Source: Lampris incognitus
Lineage: Eukaryota > Chordata > Actinopteri > Lampriformes > Lampridae
DNA length: 64,000 bases
Direction: 5' to 3'
Assembly (NCBI RefSeq): GCF_029633865.1
Contig: NC_079222.1
Location: 30,624,936-30,688,935 of the forward strand
The notes under the pieces were generated by a model. It did not search any database, was not told the DNA's origin, and saw only the letters and a list, made by a program, of their open reading frames with translations. The position numbers and the translations under genes were made by a program. Shown here piece by piece: positions 1 through 10,397 of the stretch (its first letter is position 1; every line of letters begins with the position of its first letter).

Positions 1-120
1 ATTTGAGACAGGAACCGTAGGGATTTAGATTATATGGATTGGATGGCTCACAATCATCATCCATTCACACTCGTTTTTCTCTCGTCCTCCCCCAAGAACA
101 CCCAGTTCCATGTGATGAGC
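1..120 (+). repeat. Copy of the npdc1 3' flank
   Basis: This stretch is closely similar, in the same orientation, to 17845-17965, which lies just beyond the npdc1 stop codon. Similarity runs from the first base of the window to about 120 and then stops. It may be a dispersed repeat or the edge of a local duplication. Confidence 0.75.
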
Positions 121-804
121 AGGGTGCAAACTACGGGGGAGCTTGGCTCCCCTTAATAAGACATGACCCTCTGAAAACCTGATTCGTGAAATTTTTTTGG
201 GAGGGTCTCCAAAATATTGACAATATGCTACGCATTTCTATTCTTCTGTGTCCTCATCATCATGGATCATGCGTAAAACTAGGCTATTACTGATGCATGA
301 TTCATACATGAGGATCACTAATTCACTTTTAATGAAGATACCGGCATGCATGCAATTCTTGCCATCACCATCGAAGCGTGGCGGCGCAATCAGGAAAAAA
401 AACTTTCTGGAAAAAAAAAATCTCGTAAGCAGCCATGCACAGAACCAACTGCGCAAAAAAAAATCTACAAACATCGTGATAGCATAGCACACAAAAGGGC
501 TGCTGAAGCTGCAGCAACCAAGCAAATGGAGATTCTGCCGAACAAGGTACTCGAGATCAATATTCCAAGTTAGTGGAAGAAACAGCAGCTTCATTCAGAG
601 CCGCCTATGGTGGCCAAGGAAAGGCTGGCTTAGGAAAAAATCCCTCCTTTGATGAAGCTTCAGGAGCCCAGTGGTGCAAAAGCACAACAACAAACAATGC
701 AAAACATGAAGAAAAAAAACAAACACCATTCTCTTGAGTGATACCTGAGGCAGTATTGGGTATTTTGGTGATGTAGTGAATTAAAATGTCATACCAATCC
801 ATAC
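121..804. other. No confident gene; A-rich open stretches
   Basis: Short open frames occur on both strands (plus 346-573, minus 605-802), but none has a recognisable domain. The minus strand here lies downstream of the exon at 805-985, so a further exon of that gene is possible; no splice site pair stands out. Confidence 0.4.
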
Positions 805-985
805 CAATGTGTCCAGAAATCGTGGGAAGACCAAAAAGACATCTGCTGATTTGTCTGCATCATTGGCCATTGCTTGGCGATAAATGAAGGTAGTTTTCAC
901 CTTCTCACGGACAGTGTTTTCATCAGCAGAGTATCTCAAAACAGCAATGGCTGCTTCCACGTCCTCGTCAGTTGGCACTTCAGCA
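805..985 (-). CDS. Internal exon of a PB1/SAMD3-like family gene
   Basis: This is an open exon of 181 nt, one leading base plus 60 codons. On the minus strand it is preceded by an acceptor ending cttcaccag and followed by a donor gtatgg. The product contains VEAAIAVLRYSADENTV and FPRFLDT, which resemble a conserved block of a large multicopy family of fish proteins related to SAMD3 (PB1-like start, then an all-helical middle region). That family link is from memory of the motif pattern, not an alignment. The likely 5' exons lie at 4900-4981 and 4228-4377, with a LINE in between. Function is unknown. No in-frame stop is seen inside the exon, so it could be functional or only recently decayed. 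Confidence 0.45.
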
Positions 986-1099
986 CTGGTGAAGGGTTGC
1001 TGACTACAGCCTGGCCTACCAACTTAAGACAAAAGACAATTTGATGGCCTCCTGCCTGCACAATTCACAGCTCATGATATCATTATTATATTAGTCAGT

Positions 1100-3050
1100 A
1101 AGAACAGGATAAGAGGTTGGATAATGGATGGATGGCTGGACTATTTTTTTTTTAAATTATTTCAAACGTTAAAACATTTAAAATGTATGGTAAAAGAAAA
1201 CAAAAGAGAAAAAAATCAAAACAAGCAAAGAATATATACATCAAACGTTTTTTTTTTAATCTCGGCAGTTCGAAAAGGAGTAGGCAGAAGTAAAAAAAAC
1301 CTTTTCTAGTCCTACCCCCTTTTTCTATTTTAGTATTTCAACAGTGAACTGTGCGATTTAAATGAAAACTCAATCATCTCCCACCAGTGACCATGACGTC
1401 TATCTAGTAAACCATACAAAGATCATTCATTCAACACAACAAGAACAAAGCAAGTGCAGAGCAACATCAAAACAACTCAAGAACAACTCACACAAGATGT
1501 CACAGCTCCACCCCATATCTGTTCAACATATTATTTTTTTTAAAGAGTCTTTTAAATTTGATTATTGATTCACGTTTTCATATCATCACTGCAATTATTC
1601 CATATCTTGACACCTTTGGTTGTGACACAATGATATTTTTCATTTGTCCTTACTGGGTTTTGTTTAACCATACATATTCCTCTCAGGTCATAATTACTTT
1701 ACCTCAACTGGAACAACCCCTGGATACTGTTGGGTACTTTATGATTTAACACTTTGTACATGATTTGAGCAGTTTTAAAGTCCACCAGATCTTTGAATTT
1801 TAGTGTTTTTAGTTTGACAAAGACTTGGTTTGTTGGTTCTCTGCAGTTGGCCTTGTTTACTATCCTTATGGATCTTTTTTGAATACTAAAGATTGAATCT
1901 CTGTTGGTTTTATATGTGTTCCCCCACACTTCCACACAGTAGGTGATGTATGGAAGTATGAGGGAACAGTACAAGGTGTAAAGTGAAGCTTGATTTAGAA
2001 GATCTTTGACTTTGAATAGTATTGCAATTGATTTGGATACTTTGGCCTTGGTATAATTTATATGTGGTTTCCAACATAATTTATTGTCCACTATTACCCA
2101 AGAAATTTAATTTCAGTCACTCTTTCTATTTCTACATTGTTAATCATGAGTTTCTTGATTGAGTTAATTTTACGGTTACCAAAGATTATAAATTTTGTTT
2201 TACTTAAATTCAATATTAGTTTGTTAGCATCAAACCACGGCTTTAACTTCATCAGTTCCTTTTCCACTATATCCAGGAGTTGATCCAGATGATCCCCACA
2301 ACAAAATAAATGTGTGTCATCAGCAAATAAAATGGCTTTCAGAGATTCAGACACTTCACAAATATTGTTTATATACAGAATAAACAGTAATGGTCCCAAC
2401 ACTGAGCCCAGGGGGACCCCACATGTGACCTTCAGTAGGTGAGACTTGATGAAGTTTTGTAATTCAACATATTGATATCTGTCTTTTAGATAGCTGGTTA
2501 ACCAGGAGAGTGCGGTTCCCCTAATTCCATATGATTGTAGTTTTTTCAGTAATAATTCATGGTCTACGGTTTCAAATGCTTTTTTTAGATCCAGAAATAC
2601 CCCTATTGCACATTTATCGTTTTCTCTTGCCATTGTTATTTCATCTACAAATTCTATGAGTGCAAATGAAGTTGTTCTGTTTGCTCTAAAACCATATTGC
2701 TGTATTCTTGAAAAGTATATTTTTTCTAGTATTTTTGAGAACTGTGGAAGCAAGGAAACAGGTCTGTAATTTGAAAGGACGTGTTTATCACCAGACTTAT
2801 AGATTGGTATAACTTTGGCTGTTTTCATTTTGTCTGGAAAAACACCAGTTTGTAGGGATTGGTTACAGATGTGAGACAAAGGTTTTGCAATGCATTCGAT
2901 GATATTTTTGACCATAAACATGTCTATTCCATTCCAGTCAGTGGACTTCTTGTTCTTTAAATTTTTAACTGTGTCAATAATTTCTTTTTCATTTGTTCCC
3001 CTTATAAATATGGATTCTTTAACAGACGTTGTAACTGATAAGTGAACTTA
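1100..3050 (-). mobile_element. Non-LTR retrotransposon (LINE), 5'-truncated and decayed
   Basis: The minus strand encodes the reverse transcriptase and C-terminal region of a LINE, followed toward lower coordinates by a 3' UTR. The UTR shares its pattern (cctactcctttt-like, minus sense) with the end of a related copy at 36186-38080. The coding frame is split: one frame covers 2094-2921, the next 1699-2091, and further homologous codons run to about 1560 past a stop. It lies in an intron of the gene whose exons are at 805-985 and 4228-4981. Its clade was not resolved (I/Jockey/CR1 group type). Confidence 0.8.
2094..2921 (-). pseudogene. LINE reverse transcriptase domain
   Basis: The 275-residue frame holds ordered reverse transcriptase blocks: NYRPVSLLP near residue 51, GVFLDLKKAFETVDH with the motif A aspartate at 111, VPLGSVLGPLLF at 169-180, and the catalytic FADD box at 199-202. 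About 15-20 residues usually present between KILEKI and QQYGFR are missing, so the fingers region has a deletion. At the low-coordinate end a probable one-base loss moves the frame after KFLG, and the remaining C-terminal region continues at 1699-2091. The role would have been target-primed reverse transcription of the LINE RNA. The enzyme is very unlikely to be active. Confidence 0.8.
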
Positions 3051-3237
3051 CCTTTGGGGGATGTGCTTCCTGTGGCACCTCTTTCCCTTGCAGTTTTTCT
3101 TTGTATAGTCTTCAATCGCCATGCCAGGTATCCAGACCACTGTCTTGATCGTAGTAATGTTCCTATGTTATTACATATAAACATATATGCAAATGAAGAT
3201 GTCTGTGAATGTTCTCATTCATCCAGGTCATAGAGAT

Positions 3238-3336
3238 CCAAAGGAATTGAATCAAGTGCAACTGGACTTGGTTATATATCCATGAAGACGTCTTCACGGA
3301 TATATAACCAAGTTGCACTTGATTCAATTCCTTTGG
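3238..3336. repeat. Near-perfect palindrome, about 50-bp arms
   Basis: The left arm (3238-3289) and right arm (3290-3336) are inverted copies that meet at GAAGAC/GTCTTC with no spacer. They differ by a 5-nt indel and one base. The arm sequence belongs to a common fish repeat (gttctcattcatccaggtc upstream), possibly the terminal region of a Penelope-like element. Confidence 0.85.
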
Positions 3337-4227
3337 CTATACAAATGAATAATATAAACATTTCAAAGAGTGAATATGTGCATTATGTTGCAATGACACT
3401 TTTACTTACATATCCATGTTGTGAATATGGGTCGTCCAGATAAGGAAATAATGCAACTACCCCTTGTGCATACATCACCCTTATGCTTTTTTGGGGGGAT
3501 GTCCTAGGGAAGCTATATGAATTCAATGATGATACCATCATACTCAATTGGCATCAGACAACACATAATTAAAATAATTACTAATTGTAAAATACTAACA
3601 ATATTTCTTTGTACCCTAATCATATGCTTAATGCTTACACATGTGCTTCTGTCATCTCAGCAGCAAGAATGTTGTCATCTGTCATCTCTCGACGTTTTGG
3701 TTTCTCCATACTCTTGCATAATGCCTTCACCACCAGATTTGATTTTAGGATTTTTTTCAATCACCTTTAACTGGAATAAAAATGTGCTTTCAGTAATTTC
3801 AAAATCATATGTAAAATTAAAATTGAAAAATAATCAGCTAAAGAACACTCTCCACCATATGAAACAACATTCAGATTAGATTTAACAGTAATTCCTACTA
3901 CCACTTTTGCCTCAGTTTATTCGGCATGGCCTTTTAGGTTGGCTTACTTCACCAGTGGCTGCTTCCTCATGAGGGTCACACCCAAATAAGTTCAGAAGAA
4001 GATGTCATCAGATCTGACAGAGGATGACGATGACTGAGAGGCACCTGTGCATTATGAAATTTGTGCAAAATAGAAACATATCACATAGAGGTGTTACATT
4101 TGAGGATTTAAAAAAAAAACGTAAAAAATCACATGTTCAATCCATGTGTATAAAATCTTTAGCATTTTAAATGGTCTCATACTAACCAAACCTTTCAGCT
4201 TAATAATAAACTAATTTGTTAAGTGTC
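3337..4227. other. No recognisable gene
   Basis: The stretch is AT-rich. The longest frame (3517-3879, plus) has no domain or splice context I recognise. It would be intron of the minus-strand gene split between 805 and 4981. Confidence 0.4.
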
Positions 4228-4377
4228 TGAATGATAACCAAGTTCTTCATTGCCTAGAGTGACCCGGAAGGTTCCGGTGACCCCTTTGCAATTTCTTCAA
4301 AGACCTCTAAGTCAACTTCTGGTCATACACCTTGATGTCAGGCTGTCTTCCTTCTGGCATGTTGAATTTTAGGAACA
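4228..4377 (-). pseudogene. Frameshifted second exon of the PB1/SAMD3-like gene
   Basis: An acceptor ending taccag precedes position 4377. The exon begins with two bases that complete the split codon left by the 4900-4981 exon, then reads FLKFNMPEGRQPDIKVYDQK. The expected continuation (DLEVFEEIAKG, then TGTFRVTLGNEELG) is present but in two further frames, each shifted by one base, so two one-base changes break the exon. The 3' end is not fixed because no strong donor is seen; about 4228-4250 is the limit of homologous codons. The frameshifts may be real decay or assembly errors. The pattern resembles PB1-like N-terminal regions of a multicopy fish family. Confidence 0.4.
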
Positions 4378-4717
4378 CTGGTAAAGAAAAATAAAAAAGA
4401 AACAAAGAAAGAAAAAGGAAAAAAAGCAAATTGCAGAAATTATGTGTTCTGGTCATTTAGTGGAACATGTCTACTTTATATCAGTTAGGGCTGCAATTTA
4501 ACCAGCCACAGGCACCATTAAACATATCACCCTATTCCAAAGTTTGAATGGCTGTGTATTCCATTCCCAAGAAGAATTAAGGGTCCATAATTATTTTAGT
4601 TAGCCTCATGTCTTCACAAAATACTGACGAAAGATGAGGAAGGCATAACCCATCCTCTTTTGATTTTATATTGCTATTTTTTGAAGATATAAAGCTCATA
4701 ACAAATTTTTTTAAAAA

Positions 4718-4849
4718 TGATTGTGGACTCAATTAGTTCCCATGAGTTGGAAAGTCATGGTAAACCAATAAATATAATCAATAGATATAAAGTCCAGCAA
4801 AAAATGATAGTGGACTCAATTAGTTCTCATGAGTTGGAAAGTCATGGTA
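4718..4849. repeat. Local direct repeat, about 46 bp, period 87
   Basis: The segment containing gtggactcaattagtt and gagttggaaagtcatggta occurs twice, 87 bp apart, with two or three differences. The 40 bp between the copies is AT-rich and unrelated. Confidence 0.85.
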
Positions 4850-4899
4850 GATCAAACTTTGTGACAGGGTGGAATATTACTTTAAGCTAATGTACGCAC

Positions 4900-4988
4900 C
4901 GTCTCTTAAGAGAGCAACAGATGTCAGCTCAGACAGTTTAACATACTTTTGCTCTTCTCCAAACTGAACTTGCAGCAACATGTTGCTT
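4900..4988 (-). CDS. Start exon of the PB1/SAMD3-like family gene
   Basis: The exon follows a T-rich acceptor ending ttttaacag. The start codon is at 4979-4981 and 27 codons read MLLQVQFGEEQKYVKLSELT and so on to RD, then one base before a gtgcgt donor. The leftover base fits the two leading bases of the exon at 4377. A short upstream exon ending GAG|gtaact near 5056 (about 5056-5113) could be its untranslated leader. The N-terminus has the look of a PB1-like beta strand pair, as in SAMD3-like multicopy fish proteins; this is a family guess from pattern. The next exon is frameshifted, so the gene as a whole is doubtful. Confidence 0.4.
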
Positions 4989-5247
4989 CTGTTAAAAAAA
5001 GAAAACAAAAAACAATCCAAAATCATCATTAACACAATCAAACCAACTAAAGTTACCTCCGCTTCTCTCAGTACTGTTCTGCAAAGTAGAGACATCACCG
5101 TTTAATGTTGGACGTCTAGAATAGGCTACACTGGTGGAATATGATTAAGTTATTCCCTGGAACCACAAATGGTGAACTGTAATATGAGCAAAGCAGACGC
5201 GTCCCGTTAGCTGCCAACTGCTATTCATGTAATTCACCCTGTACTTC

Positions 5248-5520
5248 TTGGGGGTCGTCCCAGGTCATCCCCTGTGTGGAGTTTGCATGTTCTCCCCGTG
5301 TCTGCGTGGGTTTCCTCCCACAGTCCGAAGACATGTAGGTCAGGTGAATCAGCTGCATTAAATTGTCCCTCGGTGTGAATGTGTGTGTGTGTGTGGGCCC
5401 TGTAATGCACTGGCAGCCTGTCCTGGGTGTCTCCCCACCTGCCGCCCAATGACCGCTGGGATAGGCTCCAGCATCCCTGAAACCCTGAGAGCAGGGTAAG
5501 CAGTTTGGATAATGGGTGGA
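5248..5520 (+). mobile_element. tRNA-derived SINE (GGAT-tail family), 5'-truncated
   Basis: It carries the body shared by the copies at 18830, 31321, 33867 and 56522 (gtttgcatgttctccccgtg, then cccaatgaccgctgggatag) and ends in ggataatgggtgga. The A/B-box head is missing. It abuts the dispersed repeat that starts at 5521. Confidence 0.85.
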
Positions 5521-5660
5521 TTGATATATTGCATCAGATGTAATATGATAACAAAAACATACAAAATGATTTAATACAAAATGGTAGGAGCAATTGAGAT
5601 CGAGAAATAACACATTAATTAATTAACTGACTAATTGATAATTACACACATACATACACA
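5521..5660 (+). repeat. Unclassified ~1 kb repeat, copy 1, left part
   Basis: This is similar to 23639-23762 (atattgcatcagatgtaatat and onward). The right part of the same copy resumes at about 7779, so this copy is split by about 2.1 kb of other DNA at the CA tract. Confidence 0.8.
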
Positions 5661-6890
5661 TGCAAATTTGGGAGACAGGGTGTCTCGTGGTCTTCTGGAT
5701 GTACTGCATGACTTCAGTTAGGCTGTATTATCTATGGTTATGTAGGTATTCTCTGGCTTTGCAGGCCTAAAAACCACAACCTTCAGACTGCCAAATTATC
5801 CATGACATGGCGAGCTGTGTGAGCACGTGTGAGAGTAAATGTAGGGCCGTATGCTGTGCGGCGTTAGCACCTTTGCATGTGCGTCTCTCAGAGCCATGTC
5901 TATGGTGTGATGGACAGGGAGTGTGCCGTGTGTGTTGTTTGTTTGTGACCTGGTAAAAAGGCAGACAATGGAAAAGTGTTGTTTAACAGCCCTGTAGGCT
6001 AGACAGTTCGACGCATTCCTGAAGTGGGACTTAAGCCTCCTGGGTTACCAGGTTTCATAGTGTGTGTGTGTGGCCAGTGGAGGAAGCACTGCAGGGGGGG
6101 AGGAACAATCAGCTCACCCCAACACCTCACTGGGCCCCGGTCCCTACGTACACAAAAGATCCCAGAGCTCACTGCTAATGGAGGTGATCAATGCCCCATC
6201 TCCCCCTATAAAGTTGCCCTGCAATATAACACAGTTGCAAAAAGTATTTTCACTCACACTAGGGCAAATAACAAGTTGCGGATATTTTAAGAATCTTTTT
6301 TTTAGATGCTTCAAGACAATTTAAAAGATTTTTAGATTTTATTTACATTTATTTATTCAATTTTTATTTATTAAAATTTATTAATTATTTAAATCTATTA
6401 AAATTTTAAGATTTTTTTTTTCTTAACCGTTGCTCCAGAGGATGGGGGTAGCTAAAACCACAGGTTAGATAGAATGTTCTGCATACATCCACACAAATGC
6501 ACACTGTTTTGTTTTTTTTACTTTTTCTTTTTCTTTAGAGGTCCATGTATGTACCGCAGGGACCCTATAACAGCATTGCGTCTCCTCCCATAAGGCTGAT
6601 TGGTCTGTACCATATGATGTGGCAACATTTTCACTCGCTGCTTTGTTAGTTTCTCACCCCCCTCCGTCACCAGCCATTTATTGCACTCTATAGCAGGTGT
6701 CTGTGGAGGCTGGTCACACCATCTGCCCTTTACAGGTGCTTCACTGCTCCAAGGGTGCCCGTTTGCTTGCCAGCTAGATAGAGGAAACAGTGGTGATGTT
6801 TATCTTATGTACAAAATTCTGCTTGATACCTTGCAAGACAATTATTAAACAGATAGGCAAGGTGTTTTCAGTTTTGTGTGCACCCACTGA
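5661..6890. other. Insert within repeat copy 1; nothing recognised
   Basis: No protein or RNA gene is recognised. The stretch includes homopolymer-rich sequence around 6290-6420. Together with 6891-7778 it separates the two halves of the ~1 kb repeat. Confidence 0.4.
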
Positions 6891-6901
6891 GGTTGATTGC
6901 T

Positions 6902-7170
6902 GCTAGCCCATGCAGACCGGCAGTTCTGATAACACCTAGGGCAGTCTGGCGGCGGCCTCGCCTAGCGCTGACTGTTTTTGGTGTCATCGTGTGGAGTGAT
7001 GGGAGGTGTGTCGAGGGTGTCTGGCTGGGAGAGCTGGCGTTGGATCGGCCGGGGGAGCCTGGGCTGCTGTGTCCGGTGGGCCCAGGGACCACGGCCCTGC
7101 CCAGAGCTGACAGGACACGGAAGTGGGCAGGCTAAGCTAACTGCTAGCCCATGCGGACCGGCAGTTCCGA
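6902..7170 (+). repeat. GC-rich segment bounded by a 27-bp direct repeat
   Basis: The sequence gctagcccatgcRgaccgg, continuing cagttcYga, occurs at 6902-6928 and again at about 7142-7168 with two differences. The segment between is GC-rich and non-coding in appearance. It directly precedes a LINE 3' end at 7195-7372 and may be its UTR. Confidence 0.6.
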
Positions 7171-7194
7171 CAGTCATCCTGGCATTGGCTCTCT

Positions 7195-7372
7195 TAGACA
7201 GTTATTTTTTTGTTTTGCTTGGATATATGTGTTCTTGTAGTTTGGATATGTGTTTTTTTGTCTTTGTGTTGCACTGCTGTGGGCTGGGGAGAAAACATAT
7301 TTTGTTTCATTTCATGTATGCAAGTGCATGAAAGGAAATGACAAATAAATGTTCCTGATTCCTGTTTCCTGG
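7195..7372 (+). mobile_element. LINE 3' end (L2/Rex1 type)
   Basis: The sequence gtgttgcactgctgtgggct, then catttcatgtatgcaagtgc, then caaataaatgttcctgattcc matches a second copy at 14335-14540. It is the 3' UTR and short tail of a fish LINE; no coding part is attached. Confidence 0.65.
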
Positions 7373-7778
7373 ATAGCACACATTGCGAAAAACAGATTTA
7401 AAGGCTGCTTTTAATGAGCGGCTTGTGTTTTTGGATATGAAAGTACAAAAGATGCCAAAAGTAGCTAATTCATCTTAAAAATCATAGTTGTTTGTGTATG
7501 TATGTGTGTTTGGGTATGTGTCTGTTCATCTATGTGTGACTCGTTTGTAGACTCTCACTCACACTAAGTACACACTCCTCTCTTTGAGTGAGAGAGAGAT
7601 TTGTCACAGGCTTGATAATGACTCTAAGACCCCAGATAGGTACCAAGGGGGTAGCTGGGTACAACAAACAAACACTAAACAACTCAACAGGGGCCAAGGC
7701 TCACACACATCTGTGCCATTCTCTTTTCCCCACTTAAAAACCATTCACACACACCATCTCTTCCTCCCCCATCTACAA

Positions 7779-7779
7779 G

Positions 7780-7871
<92 letters not shown>
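7779..7871 (+). repeat. (CA)n microsatellite, about 46 units
   Basis: This is an uninterrupted dinucleotide tract. It marks the point where repeat copy 1 resumes. Confidence 0.97.
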
Positions 7872-7873
<2 letters not shown>

Positions 7874-8795
7874 ACTTTCTGCAGCAGCTGCTTTATCAAA
7901 AACTAATAGAAGACTGAGTCTGCAGACGGTTTTAGGGCTGATGACCAAAGGTTTTGACAGTTTATAATCAAATGTCTTGGTCCTATTTTGAGCTGTTTTG
8001 GATGCTCACGAGCTCAATTAAAACTCTTGGTAAGATTGAAAATTTATAAATTTCTGCTCATGGCTGTTTTCTTTCTTTCTTTCTTTTTTACCTTGTTCTA
8101 AATTCTGTATTTTAAAATTTCCGTAAACTTGGATTAGATCTGGCACATGCTCATCACATTGTTTTGAGGCCTCTTGCAGTTTGTGATGAGATCATTTTAA
8201 AGGGAAGCAGTAAGACCTCCGAAAGAGAGGTGGAGCAGAGGCCTTGCTCATGAAATGGCAATTTAATTTTTTCAGAAGCAATGATACGGCACACAAAAAC
8301 AAATGACGTCCTATTTCTAGTGAAGAGAGGACACAGTTACTAGTGGTGAATAATACCCCAATGCCCAGATCAAATTTATATTTCAATCAAATATCCACTG
8401 CTTTCTTTTATCTGAGCACCTCAGTTTAGCTATCATCCGACAAGGACCTCAGCCCCTTATTTTAACAGAGGAACATATGGATTCACAGTAATGAGGATGA
8501 GGAATCAGGTTTAATAAGATTTGTGTGTCCGTATGTTGACTTTCATTTGACAAAGTGAGAACTCACTGAAATGTCGTACTGTATACTGTGTGTGTTATAT
8601 ATGTTCTTTTATAGACTATTTTATGTTGTGCATTCACCAATTTGTTTTTAGTCTCCTGCTGCCATCTTGTGGTAACAGTAAAATAGGGTCTATGGAGTGT
8701 CATCAATGATCATAGGCCTAGAAACAATATGGTTAATTATAGGGGGCCCAGCAGTGTCCCCAACCCTACAACAAACAGCTCATTTTACTGAATTA
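7872..8795 (+). repeat. Unclassified ~1 kb repeat, copy 1, right part
   Basis: Collinear with 23795-24685 at high identity, for example cagctgctttatcaaaaact and ctgctgccatcttgtgg. There is no open frame of note and no clear terminal repeats. Confidence 0.85.
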
Positions 8796-9358
8796 GTCTT
8801 AGACAAAGGCTTGTGTTATGGACTCCAACCCAGCCCCTGAGGATGCACAAGCCAGTGCATTCTTAGTGCTGGTCCCAAGCCCGGATAAATGGGGAGGGTT
8901 ACGTCAGGAAGGGCATCCAGCGTAAAACCTTTGCCAAATCAAATATGCGGATCATATGTCAGATTTCTTACTGGATCGGTTGAGGTCTGGGTTACCAACA
9001 ACCGCCACCAATACTGTTGGCCATCAGGGTGCCGATGGAAACTATGTGACTGTTGGGCAAAGCAAAAGGAGAGGGGGAAAGCATGTCCAGAGGCAGCATG
9101 AGAGGAGGAAGGGTAAGAGTGTGGAGGTGAGAGTGGGAACTGGTAAAGGGAGAGAGCTGGCTGATATGATGGAGAGAAGGAAGGTAGATATACTGTGTGT
9201 GCAATAGACCAGATGGAATGGGAGTAAGGCCAGGAGCATCAGAGGTGGGTTAAAACTCTTCTACAATGGTGCGAACGGGAGGAGAAATAGGGTAGGGGTA
9301 TTTCTGAAGGAAGAGTATGTCAAGAGTGTGTTTGAGGTGAAGAGGGTCAGACAAAGGG

Positions 9359-10000
9359 ATGAGTATGAAGCTGGAAATCCAAGGTGTATTGATGAATATT
9401 ATCAGTGCATATATCCCACAAGTTGGGTGTAAGTTGGAAGAGAAACAACAATTCTGGAGTGAGTTGGATGAAGTGGTGGAGAGTGTACCCAAGGAGGAGG
9501 GAGTGGTGATTGGAACGGACTTCAATGGACATGGTGTTGAAGGGAACAGATGTGATGAGGAGGTGATGGGCAGGTATGATGTCAAGGAGAGGAATGTGGA
9601 AGGACAGATGGTGGTGGATTTTGTGAAAAGGATGGAAAGGGCTGTTGTGAATACATATTTCAAGGAGAGGGAGGAATATAGGGTGACATATAAGAGTGGA
9701 GGAAAGTGCACACAGGTGGACTATATCTTATGTAAGAGGCACAATCTGGGAGGGATTGGAGACTGCAAGGTTGTGGCAGGGGAGAACGTAGCTAGGCAGC
9801 ATTGGATGGTGGTCTGTAGGATGACTTTAGAGACCAAGAACAGGAAGAGAGTGGCAGAGCCAAGAATCAGATGGTGGAAGTTGAAGAAGAAAAACTGTTG
9901 TGTGGAGTTCAGGGAAAAGTTAAGACAGGCACTGGGTGGTAGTGAAGAGTTGTCGGATGGCTGGGCAACCCACTGCAAAAATTATGAGGGCAACAGCTAG
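9359..10000 (+). pseudogene. RTE LINE AP-endonuclease domain fragment
   Basis: The 213-residue frame covers most of an APE-type endonuclease, which nicks target DNA to prime reverse transcription. Visible marks are ISAYIPQ near residue 15, the GTDFNGH motif at 52-58 (usual form GDFNAH) with its metal-binding Asp and Asn, TYKSGGKCTQVDYIL before residue 125, and RQHWMVV where SDHxxV is usual. The N-terminal part with the catalytic Glu lies in another frame upstream (about 9100-9350). The C-terminal linker continues in a further frame from 10009. The domain is degraded and cannot be made as one protein. Confidence 0.75.
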
Positions 10001-10362
10001 GAAGGTACTTGATGTGTCATCTTGACAGGGAGGAAGTACAGCAAAGTGTACAGAGAAAGGTTGGCAAAAAGTGGGAGAGTCAGAGAGATGAAGAAAGTAG
10101 ACAGGAGTACAAAGAGATGCAGTGTAAAGCGAAGAGAGAAGTGGCAAAGGCAAAGGAAAAGACACATGGTGAGTTGTATGAGAGTTTAAACACTAAGGGG
10201 GGAGAAAAGGACTTGTACCAATTGGCTAATCAGAGGGACCGAGCCGGGAATGGTGTGCAGCAGGTTAGGGCGATCGAGGATTGAGATGGAAATGTGCTGA
10301 CAAGCGAGGTGAGTGATTTGGGAAGGTGGAAGGAGTACTTTGAGGGGCTGATGAATGAAGGA

Positions 10363-10365
<3 letters not shown>

Positions 10366-10394
<29 letters not shown>
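10366..10394 (+). repeat. (GA)n tract inside RTE coding sequence
   Basis: The tract encodes an ER-repeat where the flanking protein reads NEGNERE and then GLDDVG. The reading frame before it (position 1 of the triplet grid) differs from the frame after it (position 2). Confidence 0.85.

Positions 10395-10397
<3 letters not shown>

Noticed and set aside
7684..7967. Long frames of repeated His-Thr or Cys-Val
   Set aside because: They are translations of CA/GT microsatellites; the same holds for similar frames at 16.7-18.6, 32.4-34.3, 41.7-42.2, 55.2-57.7 kb and elsewhere.
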